Source: Symsagittifera roscoffensis (Eukaryota; Xenacoelomorpha; Acoela; Convolutidae). Taken from it: 64,000 bases of DNA. The position numbers and the translations under genes are program-made. This document shows positions 18,463 through 28,575 of this stretch, in pieces; the stretch's first letter is position 1, and each line of letters opens with the position of its first letter. The notes beneath the pieces were generated by a model, which saw only the letters and a list, made by a program, of their open reading frames with translations, searched no databases and was not told where the DNA came from. The stretch spans positions 16,305,613-16,369,612 of the forward strand of contig NC_087071.1 of the NCBI RefSeq assembly GCF_963678635.1. Direction: 5' to 3'.

Positions 18463-18954
18463 TCTTCGTGACTTCGGGATGTATGCAGGTATGTGTTAAC
18501 CAGCTCAAGAATTATCTTACCAGCTCAAGAATTACCCAACTCAAGAATTCTCTCAAAATGTTCCCTTGCAAATACTTGCTGTAAGTGCCGATTATCAATC
18601 AAGGTTTCTCTCTCTGTTTCTCGCTTGAGTATAGTTGGATTTTCAACTTTGTTTTTCAAACTTGATCTGAAAACAGAAAGCACATTGAAACTTGACATGT
18701 CATGTTCCTAACCTAGAGACCCCCCTTTTACCAGTATGGTTAAAATCTTATCATTTTCCTATCACTTAAAACAATTCAATTGGAATTCCCTTAAAAGCAT
18801 GCAGATTCATTTTATGTTTTAGCACCGTTAACTCGTTTTAAAATTTAATTGTCATGCCAATCATATCTTTAAGATCCCTTTACCTGCGCCGCACCCCAGT
18901 ACCTAACTCAAGACTCCTCCCTCACACCCGACTCGATACCCCCATGTACCCGAC
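18463..18954 (-). other. Spacer between gag-pol and the accessory ORFs
   Basis: About 490 bp without an ORF in element sense. It contains three near-repeats of cagctcaagaatta at about 18500-18550 and the splice-acceptor-like site listed separately. Confidence 0.6.
18667..18684 (-). promoter_or_regulatory. Splice-acceptor-like site upstream of ORF A
   Basis: In element sense the sequence reads tgctttctgttttcag, a strong pyrimidine tract and AG about 200 bp before the ATG of ORF A. Retroviruses and env-carrying Ty3 elements express the gene after pol from a spliced subgenomic RNA, and this site is placed for that. The donor in the leader was not identified. Confidence 0.4.
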
Positions 18955-21900
18955 TCAGGCGATGCTCAAGTAGTACTTCTTATGAAGATACACCATTATC
19001 TCAGTTTCTGCAAAGACCACATGTAGGATAGCGTACAATTCCCTCGGGCTCAGTTTGCCCCTGTTCGGGTCATACACCGGCATTGAGACTTCTGTTATCC
19101 CTCTTTCAATCATGAAGTCTCCTAATCTTGTTAGTGCCAATATCACGTGTTCGGGATCGATTGTGTTCCTGTCATTGACCCTCGTTACTAGGAAGCACAT
19201 ATATTTGCCCGGGACTTGTGCCACTGACGGTGGAAGCGCTGCCATCCCTCCCAGTCCTGGTCTCTGTCTGAACAGAAACTCTACATTCTGGTACTCTCTT
19301 TTGAAGTCAGCTTCCAATCTTGATTTGAAACTCATGTCCGCCGTGATGCAGATCGCGCTGGTCCTGTTTGACAGGATGAAGTCGCTATCTGTTATCATGA
19401 TGTTCTCCGAGTATTCATTGGGTATTTCGAATTTCGTTTTGAAATTCCGACCTATAGTAGGCTCTGGCTCTTCTTCCTCCAGTTCCAATTCGCTCGTTTC
19501 TCTCACTTCCTTGAGCTTCTTTATCATCAAATTTTCGGTGTGGGTAAGTCCTACCCCCACTCCCCGGACAAAAATATTTATCGACGTCCCCGTCGATGTT
19601 GTCGGGTCTGAATTGTCCTGAGGAATGTCCAGTGGCCTGTCTGTTGCCGTCCATCCGAAAAGAGGGTCCTCTGTCTTCATGTAATTTGCTGCTGATACAT
19701 CGACTTGCTGAATGCTTTGTCCTTCGCGGCTCTCGTCTTTGACATCACGCATCCACTCTAGAATCCTCAAGTTCGTGTTCTCCCTCCTCTCTATCTCACT
19801 CTGTTCGAGATCCGTTTCTACTTCTGGCGTCGAGTAATCATCCTGCGGATAATGACCATCATCGTCAATGACCTGCCATTCCTCTCCAGCTTCCAGTTCG
19901 CCTGCCTTCAGTAATTCCTCGCCCAATTTGTCTGGCTGTATCTTATCGATCAAGAAGTCGTCCCCGTACCTGTTGTACCTCATGCCTGTGCGTTTGCGAT
20001 TGCCAGTCCTGGTTTCCGGTGGTGTTGTTCGATCCGGTTCCATCCATTTCGGCACCTCGTCTTGCTCCGGGTCGTTCCAGTCTTCTTCTACAAATGATCC
20101 TGCATCAGACTCCACTCCTATCTTTTCATTGTCGTCCAAACTCAAGTTCTCATTACCATCATTTTTCTCTCTAGTGCCTTTCTCATTCACTTCACACGCT
20201 GGCTCTACCACCAGATACTCAAGACCCTCCATGTCCTTCGGTATGCACCAATCCTCTGGAGACGGGACGTGAGGCTTCAGATTTTCATAATGTGCCGCTC
20301 GCCCAGTACTCAAGCGATAGAACCGTCCTTGTTGATGAACCTCCGTTATCATGAATGGTCCCCTCCACTTCTTGAGTAGTTTCTTTGTTCCCTTGGGCGG
20401 TATGACATTTTGGAAGACCCACACGTATTGGCCCACTTCATATGGCTTTGCTCGTAATATTTTTTCGTCGTATTTCCTGCGTTGCCTCATTTGCGCTGGC
20501 GCCGTGTTCCTCCTGCATAGCTCGTTCAATTCCTGTTGTCTTTTGATCGCTTCTTTCACGTATGCCTGAGGCGACGTCTTTTTCCCTTCGTATTCCGGGT
20601 AAAAGAATGTCAGAGGCATTGCTCTCTCCCTGCCCGTCAACATCATGAAAGGACTGATGCCCGTAGTTGAGTGCTGTGTACTGTTGTAGGCTCCTACTAC
20701 CTGTGGCAGGTATTTGTCCCAGTCCGTCATGTATCTTGAGCAGTACACCCTTAACATGTTGACCAGTGTCCTGTTTTGTCTCTCTACCAACCCATTGGTC
20801 TGTGGATGATAGGTTGTCGAGTGTGCTTGAGCAATGTGCGATCTCTTCATCAATTCTTTTGTCAAGTCCCCTACAAAAGCTTTGCCGTTGTCCGACTGGA
20901 AAGTCATTGGACAACCATACCGCGATATCCAATGCGTTATCAGATGATCACATGTCTCCTCGGCCGAGGCTGTTTGGCACGGGACCGCTTCCGCCAACTT
21001 TGTGAAGTGATCTATTATAACCAGTATCTGGTTATATCCCGACTCCGTCATGCAGATTTTTTGATGGTCTATCTGCACCACTTCATTGAACTCTGAGCTC
21101 TCAACGGACTTGAGGGGAAACTTCATCTTCCTTGGGTCTTTTACCTGGAGACATGCCAGGCAGGCATTCACCCATCTCTCGCAAGCTTTTCTCATTCCTG
21201 GCCAATCAAACCTGTGAAGTATCCTTTGTTGTACTTTGTCTATCCCCTGGTGGCCCATCTGGTCGTGCGATCTGAAAAGCACCTCCGTTTGATACAACTG
21301 TGGCAGTATGATGAGGTTGTGTTTGTGTAATATCTTCTCCTCATCTTTCCTCTTGCATGCTACCACCCCATCAGCTGTGTGGTAGAGTAAGTCTTTTTTT
21401 TCTTTGTAGAACTGGCTCAAGATCTTGTAGCTGTCTTCCTCGAGTTCCCCCTTCTCCTTGACCCCCGACTGGATCCATTTGGAGAGGTTACTTGTCATTT
21501 TGTCATTCTTTTGCGCTCCTTTTAGGTCTGACAGCCTATATCTTGCCTTGACATGCTCCTTTAGCGCCATGATCTGTCCATTCATCTCACCAGGTTTGTG
21601 GATGTCATCACTCAGCTTCACGCATATCATCCTTTTCACGATTTTCATATCATCTTCTGGCACCAGATTTATTCTGACGTTTGAGTTGCATGATAGTTCT
21701 CTGTATGGCTTCCTTGAAACCGCAATTCTCTCAAGTTCCTCACCACCTCGTATCTCCTGTATCTCCAGATTGTACGTTCCTGATGATGGATCCGTCTGTA
21801 ACTCCCTGTCGTGGTGCCTTGTCTTCTCTTCCGCCAGTATCATGCATAGACTGTCCTGGTTTTCGCTGCTCTCATCCGAGTCTTCATCCCATTCTTCACG

Positions 21901-24900
21901 CTCCCCGGACAATTTTCCTTCTCCGGTTCCTTCTTCCGTGAACCTGGAACACTCCCCGGACTCTTGACCTGGTCCCAGGTGCTCAGTATCTTCCTTGAAC
22001 GTCACTTTCTTTTTCCTAACCCTGGTCTGCTCCAGAATGTCTTCGGGGATTTTGTCAACTAGTGACCGCACGACATCTTTGCTGTCAGTGACGCTTCCTC
22101 TTGATGAGTCAGTATCGTTCACTGTCTCTTTTCTCCGAAGTATAGTGAATTCCGGTTTCTCTGTACCCTTCTCCTGGATCACGGGCTTATCATCTGATAG
22201 TTTCTCGAGCAACCTCATTAAGTTATCATCTATCTGTGCAGTTCCTGCTTCCACCTGGTTAAGATCATAGCCTTTTGCCTTGAGCGTCTCCTTCACGATC
22301 TTCGACTTGAGTATAATCTCAATCGGAATCCTCTTGCTCTTCCTCAAGATGGTCTTCTCTGGAGGCTCTTTAGGCAATTCAGGATGATCTTCTATCGGTT
22401 TGCCTGACTTGTCCAGCCATCTCGTGAGTGGAAGACTGTCGTACGTTTCCTTGTCCATGAATGAGAAGCCATCTTTGATTTCATGTCTGTCTGCTTCTCT
22501 TTGCTCTTGTCTCTCATAGAACTCCGTCTTCTTACTCAAGCTGTCGGCATTCTGATGTTTATCTCGCGTTCTATGCTCAATTATCATGTTGTATCCGTCC
22601 AGGCGAACTATCCACCTCCCAATGTAACTTTGGTCCATTGAGTACGTTTTCAGCCAGCTCAGTGCTCTGTTGTCGACTCGCAACTTGAATGGTTCACTGC
22701 CCAAGTATGCCCTGTATTTCTCGACAAAGGTAACCACCGCGAACATCTCAGCTTTCGGTGCTCCGTACTTCATTTCCGTGTCACTCAGGACTTTGCTCCC
22801 GTACGCTATTGGTCTCAAGACTGTCTTCCCATTCCATTCTTGTTCTTGGTGGAGAATCCCAGAAATCGCGACTACCGACGCATCCGTGTCCAGCACGTAC
22901 ATCCCTTTCTCAGTCGGCATACCCAGTACTGGTGCCTCACATAGCTCTTTCTTTATCCTCTGGAATGACTCTTCTGCTGCGTTGTTCCACGTGAATTTCT
23001 TGCCCTTGTGTCTCATTAATTGTTGCATCGGGTATACCTTGTCTGCATAGCCTTTGATGAACTCTCTATAATAGTTAGCGAAACCCAGGAAGCTCATCAA
23101 CTGGTGCTCTGTCTTCGGTGATTTCCAGGTCAGGACTGCTTCCACGGCGTCCGTATCAGGTCTGATGCCGTGCTTGTCTACCATCCTGCCCAAGTATTTT
23201 ATTGAGTCCTTGAGTATCTCGCACTTTGATGGTTTACACTTTAGCCCCGACCTCTTCATGCATGCAAACACTTCGTCTAGTCTCTCAATGTGGTCTTCCA
23301 GTGTTGGCGTCGCTATTACCACGTCATCCACGTAGCACATTACCAGGTTGCCATACTTCTTCGTTACGCCTATCAGCGCGTGTGCCATCAACCGCTGAAA
23401 CGTGGCTGTGGCATTGCAAAGTCCAAACGGCATCCGTTTCCATTGAAACAGACCCAACTCGCAGGCAAACCCTGTCTTGTCCCTGTCCTGCTTCCTTAGT
23501 GGTACTTGCCAAAAGGCTGAGCCTAAATCAAGAGTCGTAAAAAATTTTGCATCACCTAACTTCGAGAGGCTCTCATCAATCCTAGGTATGGGATAGGCAT
23601 CCTTCACTGTGACGGAGTTCAGGTATCGAAAGTCACAACAAAACCTCAACTGGTCGCCTTTCTTTTTGGCCATCACTACTCCACACGCCCACGGTGACTT
23701 GGATGGTTCTATCATGTCATACTCTAGTAACGTCTCGATCTCTTTTCTACACGCGTCCGATTTGTGTGGGGTCATGCGCCTCGCCCCCTCCCTGTGTGGT
23801 ACCGCGTTTTCCTCAAGTTCTATTTCATGCTCAACGAAATTACAACACCCGATATCCGCCTTATGCCTCGAAAAAACTTCCTCGTTCCGCTCTAGTACGT
23901 CCTTGATGGCTTCGAGCTGTTCATCTTTCAGTTTGCCCCTCAAATGTTCAATCTCCGGCAGAACCGGTTTTTCATTTTGCATTTCATCTAGTGTGGGTCG
24001 CTCTGGAAAGTTCGAACAGCTCGAAAGACCATCATCCGTTTCTGACTTAAGTGATTTAATAAGACCTGAAGAATCTTTTATTTTCTGCAATCGTCTCAAG
24101 ATACAAATTTTGTCCCTGTGAATGGGACAATCAACAACTTCATTTTGTTTCGAGTTCTCAATTGTTTCATATCGAGTTTTAACCGGTAAAGCATATCCCA
24201 GTTTCCTCCCTCTCTGTATCGTGATCGGTATATCAAGGGTATTCAACAAGACACTGACGCAGAGGCCGCTCTTCGTTATCGAAAATGATCTTCCTAAAAC
24301 AGCAGCACTTTGACTATTAGGATTCGGAACTATGCACACTTGCTTGTTGTCACTTAGTTCATTGTAATTTTTCATCCTCAAACTTACGATTGCCGCTTCA
24401 TTAGCTTTTAGCCTCACCCTCCTACTCAAGAATACCGGTGCTTTGTTTTCATTTACCATTATTAAATTTACCGGTTTGATTGCGTACCTCCTATCCGGGT
24501 TCCGTATCCTGAACATTGCGTTATTTAAATCAATCGTTACGTCGAAATTCCTGATGAAGTCTCTGCCCAAAATGAATTGGTCAGATTCATCTAGGTTTTC
24601 TACCACGATAAAGCTCATCCACAGGTTACGTTCCCCCAAATTGAGGGCTATTATTGGCGTCCTGCCCAGCACCCGTAGGGCCCCTTTGTTTGCAGCTGAC
24701 AGCCGTATTCTCGAGTCTATCAAGTCACCTTTGTCAAAGCCCATCTTCTCCCAAGTTTCGATTGGTATAACGCTCAAGACTGCTCCCGTGTCAAGCAACC
24801 CACGCAACTGAGTCTTTTTGCCACTTATATCCAGCACGTGCCCTGTCACATCTGCCTCCGTCCCGATGTGCATTGCATCTTCCTCAAGCATGGCGCAGTG

Positions 24901-27432
24901 TCCAATCGATCTCACTTTCAATTCTTCTTTCCCTACGTAGATTTGTCCAATTAGGTCTTCGTCACATGTTATCATCGTCTTGGTATAGATGTTAATCCCA
25001 TCTATATTTAGCATCACCTCGTGTGGACCGTAAGCTTCAGTATATCTGCTATCAACACGTACCGACTTGCTGCCCCCTCTCACGAGTAGTGCTCTCAGTG
25101 CTCTAGAAGTCGTTTGTGGGCTTATACCCATCAAATAGTCTGCATACACGTCAATGTGCATTATCGTCTGGTCGCTCGGCTCGCCCAAGTTTCTGGTTAC
25201 CTCGTGGCCGCCCACTGTGATTATCGACATTATCCTTGCCCCGATTCTCGATATGCCAAAAAGTTTACCTGTCACCATTTTCACAGTATTGCAATTCCCT
25301 GTCTTCGTTGAGCCTGGTACAGCCTCTGGTATTTGTTTCGATCCGGTTAATGCTTCGTTAAAATTCTGTCTTTCTATCTCCAGCTTTAGTCGTTGCTCTA
25401 TTTCTTTCGCAGCCAGATCCTGTTTCACTTTGGCAATTGCTTCCGTCGCCGCTTTCTCATAATTTATCTCTAGAGAGATCCCTGCCGCGGATTCTATGGC
25501 ATCATTAACATGTGATACAGCTTTCACTGTCTTCGTCGGCAATTCCGTGCTTGGTGCTCCTAAGTTCCTCGATTCAAATTCGTTTTGCCTGTTCCGCTGA
25601 TTCTGCACCGCCGCTAATGCCAACTTATGTTTAGGGTGACTCTGGTCCTTGACCGCTTCCCAGAACAAGGGACAATCCATTCGGAAGTGCCCCTCCTGGT
25701 TACAGAAGAAGCATCTTGCGCCTATCTTGATGATTAAGCCACTATAGTACTCGTGTTCCTCCATCTGGCTCATGTCCTCCTCATCTGGTGCATATCCTAG
25801 ACTCTTCATGCCTTGTTTGTATGTTGTGCAGTCAGCCACGTGGTGATCCGCCGACCCGCAGTTCGCGCATGATCTGCGCTTGTCCATGTCATCTCTAGGT
25901 TTGTACCATGACGACCTCTGCGGTTGACTTCCCCCTTGCGTGTTCCTGTTTTCTGAATACGAGTATTTCTTGGGTTTCATCAGCATGTATTCCCTTGATT
26001 TCTGTCTCATTTCTTCTGGGGTTGGTGCGCTGTCTTTCGACAATGTGTAGTATGTTGCTAACATTGTCCTTAAGTCGTCACTTTTTACCCCATCAATGAA
26101 CTTCGAGGCAATGCTAAAGTTTCTTCTGTTTGTCGACTCCTCTGGGTCACTCCTTCTTCTCAAGCTCTCGAGATCATCTAGGAACCGATCTATTGACTCG
26201 TCGTCCCTCTGCCTTCTCTTTTCAAATCGCATCATCGCTTGGTGACCCTTCATGCCTGACCCGAATCGATTCAGCAATATCTCGAAGATCTTGTCCGCGG
26301 TATCGCGTTCTTCTTCTTTCTTCGCAACCACGCATTTTAATGCTGTGCCTTCTAAATTGCTGAGTATGGCTGTGCATGCTTGTCTTTCATCGTTCAAGTT
26401 GTCTTGCTCTAGATGTAATCTCATCAATTCCACCCACGTGTCAATGCATCCATCTGAGTCGTCTTTGAATTCTTTTGGCTTCTTGAATGTTTTTCTTGAT
26501 TTCCCATCTCTCCTATCGCTCGAGTTAGTGTTCCTCGTGGCGAAGGCCTCTAGAGTCCTGTTCATCATCTCCCAAGTGTTTGCCCATGTCATAGCATCCG
26601 GACCTGCGTTGCTGTTAGCTGTTGAGTCCCCCGGACCAGTCGTTGTACTTGACATTCCATTCTTCATGATTGTTTTAGCAGCTGTTGGTGCTATGCTCAC
26701 CGTATCCCGGGTTAAGGGCAACGGTGTCGATTGTCGTTTGCCCCTTTGTGGTTCCACAAAGTCAACTCTGGTGCCTTGCGTGCGATCCGCTGCCGGTCTT
26801 TCTTGTGAGGTAGAATTTCTCAAGTTTGCATCCAATTTCGTCTGTATTGCACATGAACTTTCGGCCTGATTTTTGCTCATTGTGTCCATTCTCTTTTCCA
26901 GGCTACCTAATTGGCTGTTGACATCATCATATCGGTTTTTTAACTGTTGCAAATCTTTTTTGATGTTCTTATCTCGTTCTTCATTGGTGGTTTCTACATT
27001 ATCTGACATCTCCTTGAGTCTCTCTTCTGTTGCCTTGGCCAGGTTAAAATAACTATCCAGATACTCGTTTTTGTTGTATCTTAATTCTTTTCTTATCACT
27101 TCTCTGTCCTCTTCGCTGTGCTTCAGCTTTTTGTCGATCTGATTCAGTTTCGCCATCAAGTCACCTAGCTCAAGAGTAGCCTCTTCATGGTCAGCCGTCG
27201 GTCTTTCTTCGGCCGTCGCTTCTGCTCTAGTTTGTTCCTCTCTCGGATTGGCTTCTGTCGTCTTCGTGCTCACTGTTCCAAATGTTCGTGCTCTTTCAGC
27301 TTTTGGTTCTTCAGTCACGTTCTCTTTCGTTTTTATTCCGACCATCATCGCCAACCTTTCTGTAAAAGATGTCTTTTTTACTTGAGAGTCTTCTTTCACC
27401 GTTTCTTCGGTGTTGCCTATTGCATCTTCCAC
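18955..27432 (-). CDS. Gag-Pol polyprotein of giant Ty3/gypsy element, with C-terminal macro-domain-like module (2,825 codons)
   Basis: One uninterrupted ORF. Residues 1-230: acidic, coiled-coil Gag N-terminus; about 310-470: capsid-like region; two CX2CX4HX4C zinc knuckles at about 521 and 575; protease LLDTGAVLSVIP at about 877; RT with YVDDVVI at about 1368; RNase H with DTDASVVAISG at about 1512; then a roughly 390-residue acidic linker; integrase HHCC at about 2040-2095, D,D-35-E (QIDHQ, QSDNGK, GLVERQ) and a GPF-type module. The last 150 residues resemble a TARG1/ALC1-type macro domain (see finding). Gag and Pol are in one frame, so no gag-pol frameshift is needed. At 2,825 codons it is about twice the usual length. 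Confidence 0.92.
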   Translation of the reverse strand: MEDAIGNTEETVKEDSQVKKTSFTERLAMMVGIKTKENVTEEPKAERARTFGTVSTKTTEANPREEQTRAEATAEERPTADHEEATLELGDLMAKLNQIDKKLKHSEEDREVIRKELRYNKNEYLDSYFNLAKATEERLKEMSDNVETTNEERDKNIKKDLQQLKNRYDDVNSQLGSLEKRMDTMSKNQAESSCAIQTKLDANLRNSTSQERPAADRTQGTRVDFVEPQRGKRQSTPLPLTRDTVSIAPTAAKTIMKNGMSSTTTGPGDSTANSNAGPDAMTWANTWEMMNRTLEAFATRNTNSSDRRDGKSRKTFKKPKEFKDDSDGCIDTWVELMRLHLEQDNLNDERQACTAILSNLEGTALKCVVAKKEEERDTADKIFEILLNRFGSGMKGHQAMMRFEKRRQRDDESIDRFLDDLESLRRRSDPEESTNRRNFSIASKFIDGVKSDDLRTMLATYYTLSKDSAPTPEEMRQKSREYMLMKPKKYSYSENRNTQGGSQPQRSSWYKPRDDMDKRRSCANCGSADHHVADCTTYKQGMKSLGYAPDEEDMSQMEEHEYYSGLIIKIGARCFFCNQEGHFRMDCPLFWEAVKDQSHPKHKLALAAVQNQRNRQNEFESRNLGAPSTELPTKTVKAVSHVNDAIESAAGISLEINYEKAATEAIAKVKQDLAAKEIEQRLKLEIERQNFNEALTGSKQIPEAVPGSTKTGNCNTVKMVTGKLFGISRIGARIMSIITVGGHEVTRNLGEPSDQTIMHIDVYADYLMGISPQTTSRALRALLVRGGSKSVRVDSRYTEAYGPHEVMLNIDGINIYTKTMITCDEDLIGQIYVGKEELKVRSIGHCAMLEEDAMHIGTEADVTGHVLDISGKKTQLRGLLDTGAVLSVIPIETWEKMGFDKGDLIDSRIRLSAANKGALRVLGRTPIIALNLGERNLWMSFIVVENLDESDQFILGRDFIRNFDVTIDLNNAMFRIRNPDRRYAIKPVNLIMVNENKAPVFLSRRVRLKANEAAIVSLRMKNYNELSDNKQVCIVPNPNSQSAAVLGRSFSITKSGLCVSVLLNTLDIPITIQRGRKLGYALPVKTRYETIENSKQNEVVDCPIHRDKICILRRLQKIKDSSGLIKSLKSETDDGLSSCSNFPERPTLDEMQNEKPVLPEIEHLRGKLKDEQLEAIKDVLERNEEVFSRHKADIGCCNFVEHEIELEENAVPHREGARRMTPHKSDACRKEIETLLEYDMIEPSKSPWACGVVMAKKKGDQLRFCCDFRYLNSVTVKDAYPIPRIDESLSKLGDAKFFTTLDLGSAFWQVPLRKQDRDKTGFACELGLFQWKRMPFGLCNATATFQRLMAHALIGVTKKYGNLVMCYVDDVVIATPTLEDHIERLDEVFACMKRSGLKCKPSKCEILKDSIKYLGRMVDKHGIRPDTDAVEAVLTWKSPKTEHQLMSFLGFANYYREFIKGYADKVYPMQQLMRHKGKKFTWNNAAEESFQRIKKELCEAPVLGMPTEKGMYVLDTDASVVAISGILHQEQEWNGKTVLRPIAYGSKVLSDTEMKYGAPKAEMFAVVTFVEKYRAYLGSEPFKLRVDNRALSWLKTYSMDQSYIGRWIVRLDGYNMIIEHRTRDKHQNADSLSKKTEFYERQEQREADRHEIKDGFSFMDKETYDSLPLTRWLDKSGKPIEDHPELPKEPPEKTILRKSKRIPIEIILKSKIVKETLKAKGYDLNQVEAGTAQIDDNLMRLLEKLSDDKPVIQEKGTEKPEFTILRRKETVNDTDSSRGSVTDSKDVVRSLVDKIPEDILEQTRVRKKKVTFKEDTEHLGPGQESGECSRFTEEGTGEGKLSGEREEWDEDSDESSENQDSLCMILAEEKTRHHDRELQTDPSSGTYNLEIQEIRGGEELERIAVSRKPYRELSCNSNVRINLVPEDDMKIVKRMICVKLSDDIHKPGEMNGQIMALKEHVKARYRLSDLKGAQKNDKMTSNLSKWIQSGVKEKGELEEDSYKILSQFYKEKKDLLYHTADGVVACKRKDEEKILHKHNLIILPQLYQTEVLFRSHDQMGHQGIDKVQQRILHRFDWPGMRKACERWVNACLACLQVKDPRKMKFPLKSVESSEFNEVVQIDHQKICMTESGYNQILVIIDHFTKLAEAVPCQTASAEETCDHLITHWISRYGCPMTFQSDNGKAFVGDLTKELMKRSHIAQAHSTTYHPQTNGLVERQNRTLVNMLRVYCSRYMTDWDKYLPQVVGAYNSTQHSTTGISPFMMLTGRERAMPLTFFYPEYEGKKTSPQAYVKEAIKRQQELNELCRRNTAPAQMRQRRKYDEKILRAKPYEVGQYVWVFQNVIPPKGTKKLLKKWRGPFMITEVHQQGRFYRLSTGRAAHYENLKPHVPSPEDWCIPKDMEGLEYLVVEPACEVNEKGTREKNDGNENLSLDDNEKIGVESDAGSFVEEDWNDPEQDEVPKWMEPDRTTPPETRTGNRKRTGMRYNRYGDDFLIDKIQPDKLGEELLKAGELEAGEEWQVIDDDGHYPQDDYSTPEVETDLEQSEIERRENTNLRILEWMRDVKDESREGQSIQQVDVSAANYMKTEDPLFGWTATDRPLDIPQDNSDPTTSTGTSINIFVRGVGVGLTHTENLMIKKLKEVRETSELELEEEEPEPTIGRNFKTKFEIPNEYSENIMITDSDFILSNRTSAICITADMSFKSRLEADFKREYQNVEFLFRQRPGLGGMAALPPSVAQVPGKYMCFLVTRVNDRNTIDPEHVILALTRLGDFMIERGITEVSMPVYDPNRGKLSPRELYAILHVVFAETEIMVYLHKKYYLSIA

Positions 27433-27450
27433 GTTGTCTATTGGTGAGAA

Positions 27451-27750
27451 TTATATGGGTTTCGAGTTTGGTTCTTCTGCATTGGGCATTGGAGTAGACT
27501 CCGTCGCTATTTTCCTTGTTTCATCAACACTTTGATCAGGTGTCTCTAGATCAATCTCGATGGTGGGTTCTACTCGTTCCCCTTCCATGCCCTCTCTTGC
27601 TCTCTCCGTTGTACTCCTTGTGCTGACCATATTAACTGAAAAGCTCTTCTTTGTTATCTTCGGACCCATTGATGTTGTTTTGCGTAGCGACGAATTATAC
27701 TTTGCTTCGGTAGGTCTTTTTTCAGCTACCGGTACCCTGCTCCGCCTCAT
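27451..27750 (-). CDS. Short ORF in frame upstream of gag-pol (99 codons)
   Basis: Starts MRRSRVPVAEKRP at 27750 and ends at the TAA at 27453-27451. It is in the same frame as gag-pol, whose first ATG is at 27432, with no other stop between. The composition (Thr/Glu/Pro-rich, acidic C-terminus) resembles the start of Gag. It is either the true N-terminus of Gag separated by one stop codon (readthrough or recent nonsense change), or a small upstream ORF. Confidence 0.6.
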   Translation of the reverse strand: MRRSRVPVAEKRPTEAKYNSSLRKTTSMGPKITKKSFSVNMVSTRSTTERAREGMEGERVEPTIEIDLETPDQSVDETRKIATESTPMPNAEEPNSKPI

Positions 27751-27999
27751 TATTTCTATTTACAATTGCTCTTATTTACAATTTTACTATATACACAATC
27801 CTATTCTAAGAATAAAATCTTTCGAGAGGAAAAAAAAATATATACAACGTGGTGAAAACCTTGTTTCAGTTCTCTTTATTAACTTTTCGAGAAACTTTCC
27901 TTATTTGTGGTCTCAACCGTACCTGGTTCCAATTAGTCTTGTTCTATCTTAATTCTGTCTTAAAACACTTCTTGTAATTTTACTTCAATTTTTTACACT

Positions 28000-28575
28000 G
28001 TCCCAAGACTTCCAATTGCCGTCCCTACTCTTCTTTGTACCGTCCCAGGCTTCTTTCTCCTGTCCCAAGACTGTTCGGTACCGTCCCAGTACTTTCCGGC
28101 CGTGTCCCAAGACTCTTGTCCAAGACTACTGTCCCAAGGCTAGTGTCCCAAGACTACTGTCCCAAGACTACTGTCCCAAGATTAGTGTCCCAAGACTAGT
28201 GTCCCAAGACTAGTGTCCCAAGACTACTGTCCCAAAACTACTGTCCCAAGACTAGTGTCCCAAGACCCTGTCCCAAGACCCTGTCCCAAGACCCTGTTCC
28301 AAGACCCTTGTCCCAAGACCTTGTCCCAAGACCTTGTCCCAAGACCCCGTCCCAAGACCTTGTCCCAAGACCTTGTCCCAAGACCCTGTCCCAAGACCTT
28401 GTCCCAAGACCTTGTCCCAAGACCTTGTCCCAAGACCCTGTCCCAAGACCCTTGTCCCAAGACCCTGTCCCAAGACCCTGTCCCAAGACCACTGTCCCAA
28501 GACTGTACTGTCCCAAGACTGTCCCCAGACTACTCTGTCCTAAGACTTCTTCGGCACTGTCCCAAGACTGTTGAC
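28000..28575. repeat. Minisatellite, unit 13-14 bp (tgtcccaagaccc)
   Basis: Tandem array with diverged copies at the left end and very regular ones at about 28126-28500, roughly 28 units. The left part has 14-bp units (agtgtcccaagact), the right part mostly 13-bp units (ttgtcccaagacc). Since 13 is not a multiple of 3, every frame reads the same peptide cycle; two plus and three minus frames stay open through most of it. It lies in the leader of the giant element. Confidence 0.9.

Noticed and set aside
28100-28500. CRISPR-like array
   Set aside because: The units are directly abutting 13-14-mers without spacers of unique sequence, and the DNA is eukaryotic; it is a minisatellite.
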